Shown one piece after another: positions 1 to 9,425 of a DNA stretch of 64,000 nt; positions within the stretch are counted from its first letter, which is position 1; each line of letters begins with the position of its first letter. The notes beneath the pieces are model-generated. The model was not told where the DNA came from. It made no database searches and was given only the letters and a program-made list of their open reading frames with translations. The DNA is taken from the NCBI GenBank assembly GCA_943787265.1, contig CALSLT010000009.1:1-64000 (forward strand), written 5' to 3'. The translations under genes were made by a program, and so were the position numbers. This stretch comes from an uncultured Planctomycetaceae bacterium. Lineage in GTDB: Bacteria; Planctomycetota; Planctomycetia; Planctomycetales; Planctomycetaceae.

Positions 1-29
1 CGGTCTATCTCCAGATTAGTCATCAAAAT

Positions 30-1427
30 CTATTCGGCAGCCGTTGAGATGTCTGTCTCGACACTGGCTTCCGGCGTGTCAGACTCGATTCGTTCGATGC
101 TGACCTGAAACTCGTCGAGACGATAAAGCAATTGCCTCGACAAGCGACAGTGAAACGTCACCTGTTCATTGTCATACACCGTGTCGGTAATTTCAGAATG
201 CTCGTTGAGAAAATGATGAAGCCTGCCGTCGCCAACGTGTCCATCGATTTTCAGCTCAACAGCTCCTTCGCCAAGTCGTTCGGCAACTGCGGCGTACAAT
301 CGGTCAAATCCTTCGCCAGTTGCGGCACTCACCGTGATGGCATTCTCAAACTTGACACGCAGTACGTCTACGATTGATCGATCATCCATCGCGTCGCACT
401 TGTTAAGAACAAGCAGCATGTTTTCATGTGAAACGCCCAGCTCGTCGAGCACGCTGTTAACCGTATCAATCTGCTGTTGTGCCTGAGGATGGCTGGCATC
501 GACGACGTGCAGAAGCAGTTCCGCGTATCTTGCTTCTTCGAGAGTCGACCGGAACGATGCGACCAGGTGATGCGGCAGGTCTCGAACAAAGCCAACCGTG
601 TCGCTTAGCAGGACATCGCCCCACGACGGTAGCGACCACTTTCTTGTCCGAGTGTCCAACGTCGCGAAGAGTTGGTCGGCAGCATAAACCTCGGCACCAG
701 TCAGAGCGTTCATGAGTGTGCTCTTGCCGGCGTTTGTGTATCCGACCAGCGAAACGGTCATGTGATCGCTTCGCTGATGGACCATCCGACCACGATGCTT
801 CTCGACACTCGACAGCTTGCGGCGGAGTTCGGTGATTCGCTTGTCGACCAGACGCTTGTCGGTTTCAAGCTGCTTTTCACCTGGTCCACGCCCCGCGCCG
901 ACACCGCCTTCAATTCGCTCAAGGTGAGTCCACAGCCGTTTCAGCCGCGGCTGGAAGTAGAGCAATTGAGCAAGTTCAACCTGCAGCTTCGCTTCGTAAG
1001 TTCGGGCTCGGCTGGCAAAGATGTCGAGGATGACTTCGCTGCGGTCGACGATGACCGTGTCGAGTTCCCGCTCCAGGTTACGGCCCTGGCTCGGGCTGAG
1101 ATTGTTGTCGAAAACGACCAACTCGGCCCCGAGGGATTCGGCCAGCATTCTCAGTTCTTCGACTTTTCCCTTACCCATCAGCGTGGCGGGGTGAGGCATC
1201 CGGCGTTTCTGAATCAGTTGCCCGACGACCTGAACTCCGCCAGTCTCGACAAGACCTCTGAGCTCTTCGAGCGGGTCTTCATCTTTGCTTTGCTCGGAAT
1301 CTTCGAGAACCACTGCCGCCAGAACGGCCTTTTGATTCTTGACTTTTAGTTTTTCGCGTTTCGGCTCAGCCAAGAGTTTGTTTACCTCAGTCTTCTTACG
1401 TGTGCGGTGCGACGCCGGCGGCTGCAC
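30..1427 (-). CDS. hflX: GTPase HflX, ribosome-associated
   Basis: A 465-residue GTPase of the HflX family, which binds the 50S subunit and rescues or splits stalled ribosomes under stress. The N-terminal HflX domain covers about residues 55-195 and ends in the family's glycine-rich stretch (GGVGAGRGPGEKQLE). The G domain follows, with P-loop GYTNAGKST, G3 DTVGFV and G4 NKCD. A short basic N-terminal extension and an acidic C-terminal tail make it somewhat longer than the E. coli protein. It is the first gene in the window and is read away from the next gene across a 353-bp intergenic stretch. Function is assigned by motif order and is secure. Confidence 0.95.
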   Translation of the reverse strand: MQPPASHRTRKKTEVNKLLAEPKREKLKVKNQKAVLAAVVLEDSEQSKDEDPLEELRGLVETGGVQVVGQLIQKRRMPHPATLMGKGKVEELRMLAESLGAELVVFDNNLSPSQGRNLERELDTVIVDRSEVILDIFASRARTYEAKLQVELAQLLYFQPRLKRLWTHLERIEGGVGAGRGPGEKQLETDKRLVDKRITELRRKLSSVEKHRGRMVHQRSDHMTVSLVGYTNAGKSTLMNALTGAEVYAADQLFATLDTRTRKWSLPSWGDVLLSDTVGFVRDLPHHLVASFRSTLEEARYAELLLHVVDASHPQAQQQIDTVNSVLDELGVSHENMLLVLNKCDAMDDRSIVDVLRVKFENAITVSAATGEGFDRLYAAVAERLGEGAVELKIDGHVGDGRLHHFLNEHSEITDTVYDNEQVTFHCRLSRQLLYRLDEFQVSIERIESDTPEASVETDISTAAE

Positions 1428-1780
1428 CCCTTCTGGAGTCGCCGGACTATCGCCAGTGACACTGCGAGTGTAGGGGAGATGACTGCTGAATCCATAATCG
1501 GCTCCTGAAGCTTCCGCCGTGCGGCTGGCTGGCTGTTTCGTTGCCGCGTGGACAGCAACGGAGAGAATCCGGTTCGGACTGATTCGATTTCAGGCTTGCG
1601 GAAAGTTCAGGTGAACCTCGACATCGTTCAATTGGTCTGACGCCGAGCTTCGTTAGACTGTCTCGCTGGCCTTCCCTGTGAGACCAACAGGAACGTGGTC
1701 AAATCGAGCAGTTTTTCCGATGACCTGCCGGTCAGTCGAAATCGAACAGAATCTCAACAGCTACTGAATCGGACAATTCG
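1428..1780. other. Intergenic region between divergent genes
   Basis: A 353-bp gap between the divergently read hflX and aminotransferase genes. It should hold both promoters, but I see no convincing -35/-10 pair, repeat or small gene in it. Confidence 0.5.
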
Positions 1781-2900
1781 ATGAGTGAACGATGGATCGC
1801 GGACCGGATGCACAACATTGACGCATCCGGCATTCGCAAGGTGTTTGACCTTGCCGCCAACATGAAAGACCCGATTAACCTGAGCATCGGGCAACCTCAT
1901 TTTGATACGCCGGACGAAGTGAAAGAGTCACTGTTCGATGCCGTTCGCGACGGAAAGAACGCTTACAGCCAGACGCAGGGAATTGCTCCGCTGCGTGAGA
2001 AACTGGAAGCTCGCGTGGCTGCTGAATTTGGACACGCGGATCGCCAACTCTTCATTACCAGCGGTACCAGCGGCGCGCTGATGTTAACTCTTTCAGCGTT
2101 GGTCAACCCCGGCGATGAGGTCATCGTCTTCGACCCGTACTTCGTGATGTATAAACATCTGACGGCGATGTCTGGCGGGAAAGTCGTACTGATTGACACT
2201 TACCCCGACTTCAAGATTGACGTCGAGAAAGTTAGAAACGCGATCACCGATCGGACGAAGCTCATTCTGTTCAACAGCCCTTCAAATCCGACGGGAACTG
2301 TCGCCAGCGCGGAAGAGATGAAGGCTCTGGCTGAACTAGCCAGAGAGAAAGACGTTGCTCTGTTGAGCGACGAGATCTACCGCTCATTCTGCTACGACGA
2401 TGAATTCGTCAGCCCTGCAAAATGGAACGAAGACACGATCGTGATCGACGGATTCAGTAAGTCTCACTCGATGACCGGCTGGAGGTGCGGCGTTGTCCAC
2501 GGACCAGCTCACGTGATGCAGCAAATGACGAAGCTGCAGCAATTTACGTTTGTCTGTGCGCCTCATCCGGTGCAATGGGCAGCGCTCTCGGGCCGCTGAC
2601 TACGACATTAGCGGGCGGGTCGACGAATACCGCGAGAAGCGAGACTTCATGGTTCGCGAACTTTCTGCCGACTACGAAATCGAAGGCGCCAACGGAGCGT
2701 TTTATTTATTCGTGAAAGCTCCGTGGGGGACCGCCACCGAGTTTGTCAAAGCCGCCATCGACCAGAACCTGCTCGTAATTCCCGGAAACGTCTTCAGCTC
2801 GCAGGACACGCACTTCCGGATTTCTTACGCAGCGGAAAACTCGACACTCGAACGCGGTGTCGAAATCCTGAAGAAAATTTCAAAAGGTCCGGCATCGTAG
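1781..2900 (+). pseudogene. Class I/II PLP-dependent aminotransferase with a 1-nt frameshift
   Basis: Together the two pieces form a fold-type I aminotransferase of about 372 residues. The first frame (1781-2599) carries the N-terminal half with the substrate-loop SIGQPHFDTP, the NSPSNPTG motif and the PLP-lysine motif SKSHSMTGWR. It stops at 2597-2599. The C-terminal domain continues in another frame to 2900 (ISGRVDEYREKRD, then FRISYA). Removing one G from the GGG at 2590-2592 joins the frames as WAALSAADYDIS, the sequence expected of the family. The lesion is therefore a single-base insertion: either a real mutation or a base-call error in a short homopolymer. The substrate cannot be told from the sequence; aspartate/aromatic-type enzymes are closest. 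Confidence 0.85.
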
Positions 2901-2974
2901 AAAACAGTTCGCACGCTACGAGACAAGACAACTGGCCGAGTGCAAATGCAACAGCAGGTCACGCTAAATTACGA

Positions 2975-4240
2975 CTAATCGACGATGGCGGTTTGCAGTC
3001 GCAGCAGTTCTTCAACGGTAGTTTCACCGCGAAGCACTTTGCGCCGTGCTGCATCTTCCAGTGTCATCATGCCATTTCTGACGGCGATGTCTCGCAGGTC
3101 ATCCTGCCCATCTGTACGCAATACGGCTTGTCGTAGCTCAGGTGGGAATGTCAGGACTTCGAAGACACCGGTTCGGCCGGAATAACCTGTTGAGAAGCAG
3201 TTGTCGCAGCCGCTGCCACGGACCAGCTTGGTCTTTGCAGCTTCCTCATCAGATAACTTGAGAGCTGCAGCAGCTGCTGCGTCCGGTGTGTATTCTTCTC
3301 GGCAATCCGGGCAGATTTTTCGGATCAGCCGTTGCGCGATCACACACTTCAAGGCGTCGACAATGAACATCGGAGAAACGCCGAATTCACGGAAGACGTC
3401 GATCACGGCGAGGCAGTCGTTGGCGTGCAGCGTGCTGAGTACGGTTACCCCGGTCAGGCCCGCACGGACTGCAATTTGAGCGGTTTCCGGATCGCGGATT
3501 TCTCCGACCATCATGACGTCCGGATCCTGCCTCAGAACGCCGCGTAGACACTTAACGAAGGTGAAACCAATCTTCGTGTCGATCTGAATCTGGTTGATAC
3601 CATCCATGTGCCGCTCGACAGGATCTTCGATTGTCACGACGCTTTCGGTTGGCCGATTTCGCATCGTCAGCGCGCTGTAGACGGTCGTGCTTTTTCCGGA
3701 GCCGACAGGCCCTACGGAGAGAAACACGCCATACGGCACATCAACCAACTTCTTGATCTTTTCAAGTTGTTCCGTTTCGAAGCCGAGTTCATCGAGCTGT
3801 GTGAATGATTGCTCGTCTGGCATCAGACGCAGCACAAGCCGCTCGCCATAAATGGTCGGTCCACCACCGACTCGAATGTCTCGCTGATGTTTGATGACCG
3901 ACTTTGAAATGTGGCCGTCCTGAGCAGCTCGTCGCTCGGTGATATCCATGCCGGCCATAATCTTCAGCCGGGAAATCACTTGAGCCGTCAGCTTCTGGGG
4001 AAGCTGCATCACGTCGTGCAGCATGCCGTCGACACGAAGCCGAACTCGCAGCCCGTTCTGATTTGGGTCGATGTGGATGTCGGTGGCGTTGAGCTGAAAC
4101 GCGCGTTCAAGCAGCAGATCGACCAGTGGTGCCGGGCCGACAACGTCGATCAGTTCTCGAAGCTCTTCCTGTAGAGCCTTCTGCCGAACTTCCAGCCCGC
4201 CAGTTGCTGCCGATGTTCCGGTCGTTGTTTCAGTCGACAT
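2975..4240 (-). CDS. GspE/PilB-family secretion or pilus assembly ATPase (short form)
   Basis: A 421-residue type II secretion/type IV pilus ATPase. It has the N2 domain (ATDIHIDP and the two arginine-rich strands), Walker [10 protein letters not shown] at 177-184, the Asp box (VVTIEDPVE), Walker B ([12 protein letters not shown]) and His box (LSTLHAND). A four-cysteine zinc site (CPDC...CDNC) lies in the C-terminal part. It lacks the N1/MshEN domain that most PilB/GspE proteins carry, and no pilin, secretin or platform gene is beside it. The STAS-membrane gene lies 139 nt upstream on the same strand and may be co-transcribed. It probably powers an envelope machine encoded elsewhere; GspE, PilB and PilT-like roles cannot be separated here. 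Confidence 0.9.
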   Translation of the reverse strand: MSTETTTGTSAATGGLEVRQKALQEELRELIDVVGPAPLVDLLLERAFQLNATDIHIDPNQNGLRVRLRVDGMLHDVMQLPQKLTAQVISRLKIMAGMDITERRAAQDGHISKSVIKHQRDIRVGGGPTIYGERLVLRLMPDEQSFTQLDELGFETEQLEKIKKLVDVPYGVFLSVGPVGSGKSTTVYSALTMRNRPTESVVTIEDPVERHMDGINQIQIDTKIGFTFVKCLRGVLRQDPDVMMVGEIRDPETAQIAVRAGLTGVTVLSTLHANDCLAVIDVFREFGVSPMFIVDALKCVIAQRLIRKICPDCREEYTPDAAAAAALKLSDEEAAKTKLVRGSGCDNCFSTGYSGRTGVFEVLTFPPELRQAVLRTDGQDDLRDIAVRNGMMTLEDAARRKVLRGETTVEELLRLQTAIVD

Positions 4241-4379
4241 CAGTTTCCTCCTGGTGAATCTTCAAAGCCACCATCTTTGTGAAGCTAGGCTTCGGTCCGG
4301 TTCGAGCGACTGCTCGACCTCTTCAAAGACGCGACAAGGTAATTTGAACTCATTTCAAAACGACCCGAAGGTGCAATTC

Positions 4380-5030
4380 TTAAAAGTCTGGGATTCGGCC
4401 CAGAGCTTCGGCAACGGTGACGCCAGCGGCGATAATGACCAGCAGAATTCCAAGTAAACGCCAGGCTCCACGATCGCGAACGATCGCGACCAGTCCGGCG
4501 ATGATGGCAACACCCCCGCAGGTCATGGCGAGTGTTTTCGCTGTTTGCGGATCGAGTTGCAGCAGTTGCTTTCTTGGAGCAACGACAAACAGCAGAGCTC
4601 CCGCAGCCGCAACCCAACCCAGAATGGCGAGAAAGAAAGTTGCCATCGGAGATGCGGGCGTAAACTTCTTGACGCCGAGCATCTGCTCGGCTTCTTCGTG
4701 TGAGTCAACGATTTTCCAGACGCGAGTCAGCCCGGCGATTTCAAGAACCTCGCCGATCATCGAGCTGCTGTTGACGACGACCATCTCGCCGTCTTTTTCC
4801 TGGACTGCCTTCCAGAGTTTGACAATCAGGGCAACGACCGAGCTACCCATAAACTCAAGACGTGTCAGGTCCATCAGAAAGTTTGGATGGTCCAGTGCAG
4901 CTAGTTTTTCTTTAATCTCGTTGCCAGCTATCTCGATGTCGCCCCATCGGCAATCACCGAGAGAAGGATTGAAAGCGACGACGGCATAACTTTTCGAGGT
5001 GTCGTATTCGTAAGGCGGTGCGTCAGCCAT
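4380..5030 (-). CDS. STAS-domain protein with C-terminal membrane helices
   Basis: A 216-residue protein with two parts. Residues 1-115 look like a STAS/anti-anti-sigma domain: a strand leading to the DLTRLEFMGSSVVALIVKL region, where the serine pair after FMG matches the phosphorylation site of SpoIIAA-type proteins, then the usual helix and VVNSS strand. Residues 130-216 hold three hydrophobic helices (starting near FFLAILGWV, TLAMTCGGVAIIAG and LLGILLVIIAAG). A membrane-tethered STAS domain is unusual and would place partner-switch signalling at the membrane. It precedes the GspE/PilB-type gene on the same strand. The STAS call is by pattern, not search; the partner kinase or sigma factor is not in the vicinity. 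Confidence 0.7.
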   Translation of the reverse strand: MADAPPYEYDTSKSYAVVAFNPSLGDCRWGDIEIAGNEIKEKLAALDHPNFLMDLTRLEFMGSSVVALIVKLWKAVQEKDGEMVVVNSSSMIGEVLEIAGLTRVWKIVDSHEEAEQMLGVKKFTPASPMATFFLAILGWVAAAGALLFVVAPRKQLLQLDPQTAKTLAMTCGGVAIIAGLVAIVRDRGAWRLLGILLVIIAAGVTVAEALGRIPDF

Positions 5031-5212
5031 CCTGGGTGCGATCTCCCGAAAGAGGCGGCAAACTGCCGACCATGATTTCTGCTTCGACGAGACGTTGGTC
5101 GCCCAACTTGTCCGGAGCCACGATTAAAACAAGCAATAGTGAAAAAGGCCCGGTTCCCGACATCAAATTTTGAGTCCACCATGAAGACCACGCCAGACAC
5201 TCCGCAAGTTAC

Positions 5213-5554
5213 CTAATAACAGGCAGTTACCAAAGGCGATTCTCCTCGAAACTTTTTCAGACGCGGCTGGAGTTCGCGTGTCGGCGCCCTGTCGCCTGTG
5301 CGTGGCAACGGCTTTGTGTGCGGCTGCCGGCCGGGCGGCACTCCTTTGTTCAGCAGGTTTCGCGAGGTTTTGAACGTCTCCGGCCGAAGTCTGACTGGTT
5401 GGTCGCTTTCGACGACGGATTCCGGCGCATTACTCCGTGCAGCTTCTGGGATGTAATCCCGGATGCTTGACGGCGTGTAAAGATCGGGCAGACTCCCGCC
5501 GGTCCCGTTATTTTCGGATGTCGGTTGGCCTTGGCGGCTACGAAGTTTAGCCAA
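5213..5554 (-). CDS. Hypothetical basic, proline-rich small protein
   Basis: An open frame of 113 codons, read divergently from queE with 61 bp between them. The product is polar, basic and rich in Pro, Arg and Ser with no hydrophobic segment, so it would be soluble and largely disordered. I recognise no domain. It is listed because it fills an otherwise empty 580-bp stretch and has plausible composition, but it could be a chance open frame. Confidence 0.35.
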   Translation of the reverse strand: MAKLRSRQGQPTSENNGTGGSLPDLYTPSSIRDYIPEAARSNAPESVVESDQPVRLRPETFKTSRNLLNKGVPPGRQPHTKPLPRTGDRAPTRELQPRLKKFRGESPLVTACY

Positions 5555-5615
5555 TCAGGTATGGAAACTCGGCGGGTAGCTAACAGAAGCTCGCCATTCA
5601 GGTATCGTTTTTTCC

Positions 5616-6305
5616 GTGTTGCAGATTGCAGAAATCTACAAGTCCATTCAGGGTGAGGGGGAATTCACCGGCACGTCGTCAGTTTTTGTACGGACGACGG
5701 GCTGCAACCTGCGCTGCTGGTTCTGCGACACTCCGTTCACGTCATGGGAGCCGGAAGGCAAGCCGCAAACCATCGACCAGGTGCTGTCGCAAATAGCCGA
5801 GTTCGAAGTGGAACACGTTGTGGTGACAGGCGGCGAGCCCCTGCTTCTTCCAGACATTGTTCCACTGACTGCCGAACTTCGATCGCGAGGCCACTTCGTC
5901 ACGCTCGAAACCGCCGGCACCGTATTTCGAGAAGCCACGGCCGATCTGATGTCGATCAGTCCGAAATTGGCGAATTCAACTCCGAGTGTCGATCGATCGG
6001 CAACCTGGTCGAAACGGCACGAGGAATTGCGTCATCGCCCGGCCGTGATTCGCAATCTTATTGCGGAGTCACGCTACCAGTTGAAATTCGTCATCGACGT
6101 TCCGACAGACGTGGCTCAGGTTGAAGAATGGCTCGCCGAGTTTCCCGAGATCGATCGCGGCTGCGTTTGGCTGATGCCTCAGGCAACGACTCGCGAAGAG
6201 CTTTCGGCCAGGACCGACTGGATCGAAGTCGCGGCGGCAAAGAACGGATTCCAGTTCACATCGCGGTTGCATATTGAGCAATTTGGCAACGCTCGCGGCT
6301 ATTGA
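5616..6305 (+). CDS. queE: 7-carboxy-7-deazaguanine synthase QueE
   Basis: A 229-residue radical-SAM enzyme that converts 6-carboxytetrahydropterin into 7-carboxy-7-deazaguanine in queuosine tRNA modification. The start is GTG, giving MLQIAEIYKSIQGEGEFTG, the family's hallmark N terminus. The [4Fe-4S]/SAM motif is CNLRCWFC (Cys30, 34, 37), followed by DTPFTSW and the glycine-rich TGGEPLL strand. Length and order are normal for QueE. The other queuosine genes (queC, queD, queF) are not next to it. Confidence 0.93.
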   Translation: MLQIAEIYKSIQGEGEFTGTSSVFVRTTGCNLRCWFCDTPFTSWEPEGKPQTIDQVLSQIAEFEVEHVVVTGGEPLLLPDIVPLTAELRSRGHFVTLETAGTVFREATADLMSISPKLANSTPSVDRSATWSKRHEELRHRPAVIRNLIAESRYQLKFVIDVPTDVAQVEEWLAEFPEIDRGCVWLMPQATTREELSARTDWIEVAAAKNGFQFTSRLHIEQFGNARGY

Positions 6306-6356
6306 GCGGTCGTGACATTCGAGTCGCTGTTGAGATTTTCGGTCGTCAGAATTGGC

Positions 6357-7802
6357 CTACAGTGCCTGATGTTGGACCAATCGGCCCGCCTCGTCGAGCG
6401 ATGAAAACACGCCTGCGGCGACTCCACCAACGAGCGCTGCACCGAATGCCGCTTCTTCTCGATGTTGTGTCACGACTGCGGCCTTACCAAATCGTCGCGC
6501 GACCGCGTCGGCCAGTATCGAGTTCTCTCGTAATCCGTTTCCTGCTCCGACAAGCGTTGCTGGTTCGCTGTGCTGACCGGTGATTTCGACGATCTGGTCC
6601 AGCGCGCCGCGATAGTTATCGGCCATGCCCTCAAGAACTGATCGAGCAAAATTAGCGGGCGTCAGACTGGCCGGCGAAATGCCGGTGAATGATCCTGTCT
6701 GCAAAGGATTCGAGCGGGTCCCCGAAAAAGTCGGCACACACTGCAGCCCTTGAGAATCAGCTCCTGCTTTTTCCGCGAGTTCCACCAGTTGGCCATACAG
6801 CGGACGATCGGCGTCAGCACCAAAGAGTTCGACTCCAAGTTGCCGCACAAAGTTTTCCACCACCTGAAACGACCATCCGCCGGTCAGGCCGACGTTTGAA
6901 AGCAGGTTGCCCTGAATTGGAAATGGCCGCAGCTCAACCGGCGGCGCAAAGGCGGTTTCTTCTGTAAACATCGCAACTTGAGCACCGGTCCCGATGTTGA
7001 GCAGAACGCTGGATCGGCGTTCGGCGACGCTGCCCAGGAAACTTGCCTGATGATCACCGATCGGCACCGACACTTGAATCCCCTTGGGAAGTCCTTCCAC
7101 GCGGTTGTCGACCAACTTGCCCGCCGGACGATCGGCTTCCTGGATCGCGGGCAACTGATCACGCCGAAATCCCAGAGCCGTCAGAACGTCGTCGTCCCAG
7201 TCGCGGGAAACGACATTCATAATCCCGCCGGAAGCCGCCACTGAAGGATCTGTCACTAACTCACCAGCGGTGAGCATCGCGACAAACAGGTCCATGATGA
7301 AACAGGCTTTGCTACCTTTTGGGGCAAGCTCTTGCTGTTTCAACCAGAAGAGCGTCGTGCCGAGGAACCCGGAATTAAGCCGACATCCCAAACGGCTCAG
7401 CGAATCTGCACCGCAACGAGAGCGTGCTTCGTTGAACCAGCTCACGTCGCGACCGGGCATGCTCTCGTTGCCTCGTTGATCCTGCCAGTTGATCAGCGGA
7501 GTCAGAGGCTTCTGGTTTGAATCGACCAGTACCATGCCATGCTGCTGCCCGGTCACGCCGATGCTGCAAACCTGTTGCCCATCGACTGAGGAATCGGTGG
7601 CGATCTTTGACAGGCATTCGAAGCCAGATCGTAAAACCGCCTCAGCATCCCACTCTGATCGTCCAAGCTTTCGCCCGTCGTCCGACGTAACGTTTCCGCC
7701 AGTTGGCATCGCCGTCGATGCTACAACTCGTCCGGACTCAGAATCGACAGCGATGCACGTCGTCTTGGTGGTCCCGAGGTCAATCCCCAGCAGCAACGAC
7801 AT
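6357..7802 (-). CDS. FGGY-family carbohydrate kinase (sedoheptulokinase/xylulokinase-like)
   Basis: A 481-residue sugar kinase of the FGGY family, phosphorylating a pentulose or heptulose with ATP. The N-terminal domain begins with the phosphate loop GIDLGTTKT and has the substrate-side GVTGQQHGMVLVD and INWQDQRG. The C-terminal domain has the adenosine-binding glycine motif (LVGAGNGLRENSILADAVA). The QQHG and GDHQASFLG features are closer to sedoheptulokinase and xylulokinase than to glycerol kinase, but the substrate is not certain. The gene lies 51 bp downstream of the phosphofructokinase on the same strand, so the two are probably one sugar-phosphate operon. Confidence 0.85.
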   Translation of the reverse strand: MSLLLGIDLGTTKTTCIAVDSESGRVVASTAMPTGGNVTSDDGRKLGRSEWDAEAVLRSGFECLSKIATDSSVDGQQVCSIGVTGQQHGMVLVDSNQKPLTPLINWQDQRGNESMPGRDVSWFNEARSRCGADSLSRLGCRLNSGFLGTTLFWLKQQELAPKGSKACFIMDLFVAMLTAGELVTDPSVAASGGIMNVVSRDWDDDVLTALGFRRDQLPAIQEADRPAGKLVDNRVEGLPKGIQVSVPIGDHQASFLGSVAERRSSVLLNIGTGAQVAMFTEETAFAPPVELRPFPIQGNLLSNVGLTGGWSFQVVENFVRQLGVELFGADADRPLYGQLVELAEKAGADSQGLQCVPTFSGTRSNPLQTGSFTGISPASLTPANFARSVLEGMADNYRGALDQIVEITGQHSEPATLVGAGNGLRENSILADAVARRFGKAAVVTQHREEAAFGAALVGGVAAGVFSSLDEAGRLVQHQAL

Positions 7803-7853
7803 TTTAGTATCTCCGATTCAGCACAAAGGGAACGTGACTGATTTCAACGATTC

Positions 7854-9227
7854 CTAATCGAGGTACTGAATCCGTTTCTGCATCTCAACATTGAAGCTCT
7901 GATACCGCGTCACCAAGTTGCCTGGCGAAAACAGATGAGACTTGATGGCTTCCATGTCTTCGTGACCGATCGCATCTTTGAAGATCGGGGCGAAGTACTG
8001 GCGGCCGAGTTCTGACGGCTGAAATCTTTGCTCGCTGTAGAGCGATGGGTGCACCTCTCTGGCGTGAATCGTACCCCACTGGTCGCGCAGCTTGTTCGCG
8101 GAAAGATGTCCGGTTGTAAATCCTGACTCTTCAGTCCAATTCAGAGTGGCAAGATGATTGTTCTGCTCGCGATTCAGTATTTCGACGGCTTCGCCACCAA
8201 GCTGAGCCCCGTAGAAACGGTCAAACAGAATTGGCCGGCCGCCCCGCTGAGTGTGCCCAACTTTCCGCGTGAACACCGCCGACTTCGCATCGCCGTGCCG
8301 CTGGTTCTTGCGGAAGTAATCGTCACCCAGTTCCTTAACCAGGATTTCGGCGAGACGTTCGGCCGCACCGCTGAACAGGATGTTTCCGGCGGGGTCGACA
8401 CTTTTGGATTTTGCACCAAGCTGCCCTTCAGAATCCTGGACGCCTTCCCCCACAACAATGACGACGTGCTTCTGCATGTCGTAAAGCTCGCGCACGCGTC
8501 TGATCACTTTCGGATAGTCCAGCTCAACCTCAGGAATCAGAATCATGTCGGGCTGCCCGTAGGCCGCTCCCAGAGCGATGTAACCGGAATCGCGCCCCAT
8601 CACTTCGACGATGGCGATTCGGCGATGACTTTCTGCGGTCGTCCGAATTCGCTCGATACTCTGCGCGACGACGAATACCGCGGTGGCATATCCCGGCGTC
8701 ACATAGTTGACGATCTCGCCCAGCGAGACAGTGTCACGAGTCGAAGCGTGTCGATATCCGTCATGGATGGAATCGTTCTCGTCTTTCACCCATTCATTCG
8801 GCTCGTCGATGTAGTTCAGGCCGAGGTCGTTATCGATCGTTTTCGGAGCGAGCACGCAAGGAAAGTATTCACTCAGAGGTTGCATTCCATTGATCGTCCC
8901 GTCGCCGCCAACGCAGATCAGCCCCTCGATTCCCAGTTTTTCCATTCTCCCCGCGATGGCCTTCAACTGTTCTTTGTCGTCCGAGTCGATGTAGGTCCGA
9001 GATGCTCCAATGATCGTGCCACCTTGGCACGGGTCGAGTTCCGGAATCGTCGAGAACAGCGGGTTTAGTCGCACGTGCGGCAGTTGGGGGCTGACCATCC
9101 CGCCGAAGCCTTTGATCAAACCATAGACTTCAATACCCAGTTCGTTCGCCTGCTGAACAGCTCCATAAAGCGTCGCGTTCAAGGCGGGGGTGTCGCCGCC
9201 AGCGGTCAGGATGGCAATTCTTTTCAT
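7854..9227 (-). CDS. pfkA: 6-phosphofructokinase, ATP-type signature
   Basis: A 457-residue phosphofructokinase, phosphorylating fructose 6-phosphate at C1 in glycolysis. The glycine-rich start is MKRIAILTAGGDTPALNA. The donor-site signature is GGDGT at 107-111 with PKTIDND at 128-134; later motifs include the MGRDSGYIALGAA loop and GHTQRGG. A glycine at the fourth position of GGDG together with lysine in PKTIDND marks the group usually assigned to ATP-dependent enzymes, unlike the second phosphofructokinase of this window (GGDD). It is longer than the ~320-residue E. coli enzyme. It sits upstream of the FGGY kinase, probably in one operon. Confidence 0.9.
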   Translation of the reverse strand: MKRIAILTAGGDTPALNATLYGAVQQANELGIEVYGLIKGFGGMVSPQLPHVRLNPLFSTIPELDPCQGGTIIGASRTYIDSDDKEQLKAIAGRMEKLGIEGLICVGGDGTINGMQPLSEYFPCVLAPKTIDNDLGLNYIDEPNEWVKDENDSIHDGYRHASTRDTVSLGEIVNYVTPGYATAVFVVAQSIERIRTTAESHRRIAIVEVMGRDSGYIALGAAYGQPDMILIPEVELDYPKVIRRVRELYDMQKHVVIVVGEGVQDSEGQLGAKSKSVDPAGNILFSGAAERLAEILVKELGDDYFRKNQRHGDAKSAVFTRKVGHTQRGGRPILFDRFYGAQLGGEAVEILNREQNNHLATLNWTEESGFTTGHLSANKLRDQWGTIHAREVHPSLYSEQRFQPSELGRQYFAPIFKDAIGHEDMEAIKSHLFSPGNLVTRYQSFNVEMQKRIQYLD

Positions 9228-9425
9228 CGCAGATTCTCGTTGAAGCTTGAATAACGGCTGAGTTCCCAGGCTCTCAAATCATCTTGAGGCAGGCGGTCAA
9301 ACAACTAACATCCGAGCGGTAGTTGCGAAGTTTGTGGTCTTCCGGCCGCGAGTCATATCACAGATGATTCGCCCCGGCTGCCGCAATTTTCGAAAAGTAC
9401 GGATGACAGATTCGGAGACAGAGAA

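Noticed and set aside
2588..2599. Programmed ribosomal frameshift in the aminotransferase
   Set aside because: CTCGGGCCG is not a slippery site, and no stimulatory structure is evident; ordinary insertion or base-call error is simpler.
8154..9068. Long open frame on the plus strand opposite the phosphofructokinase
   Set aside because: It mirrors the codon structure of the conserved pfk gene and has no family similarity; antisense shadow. The same holds for frames opposite pfp, accC and the HtrA gene.
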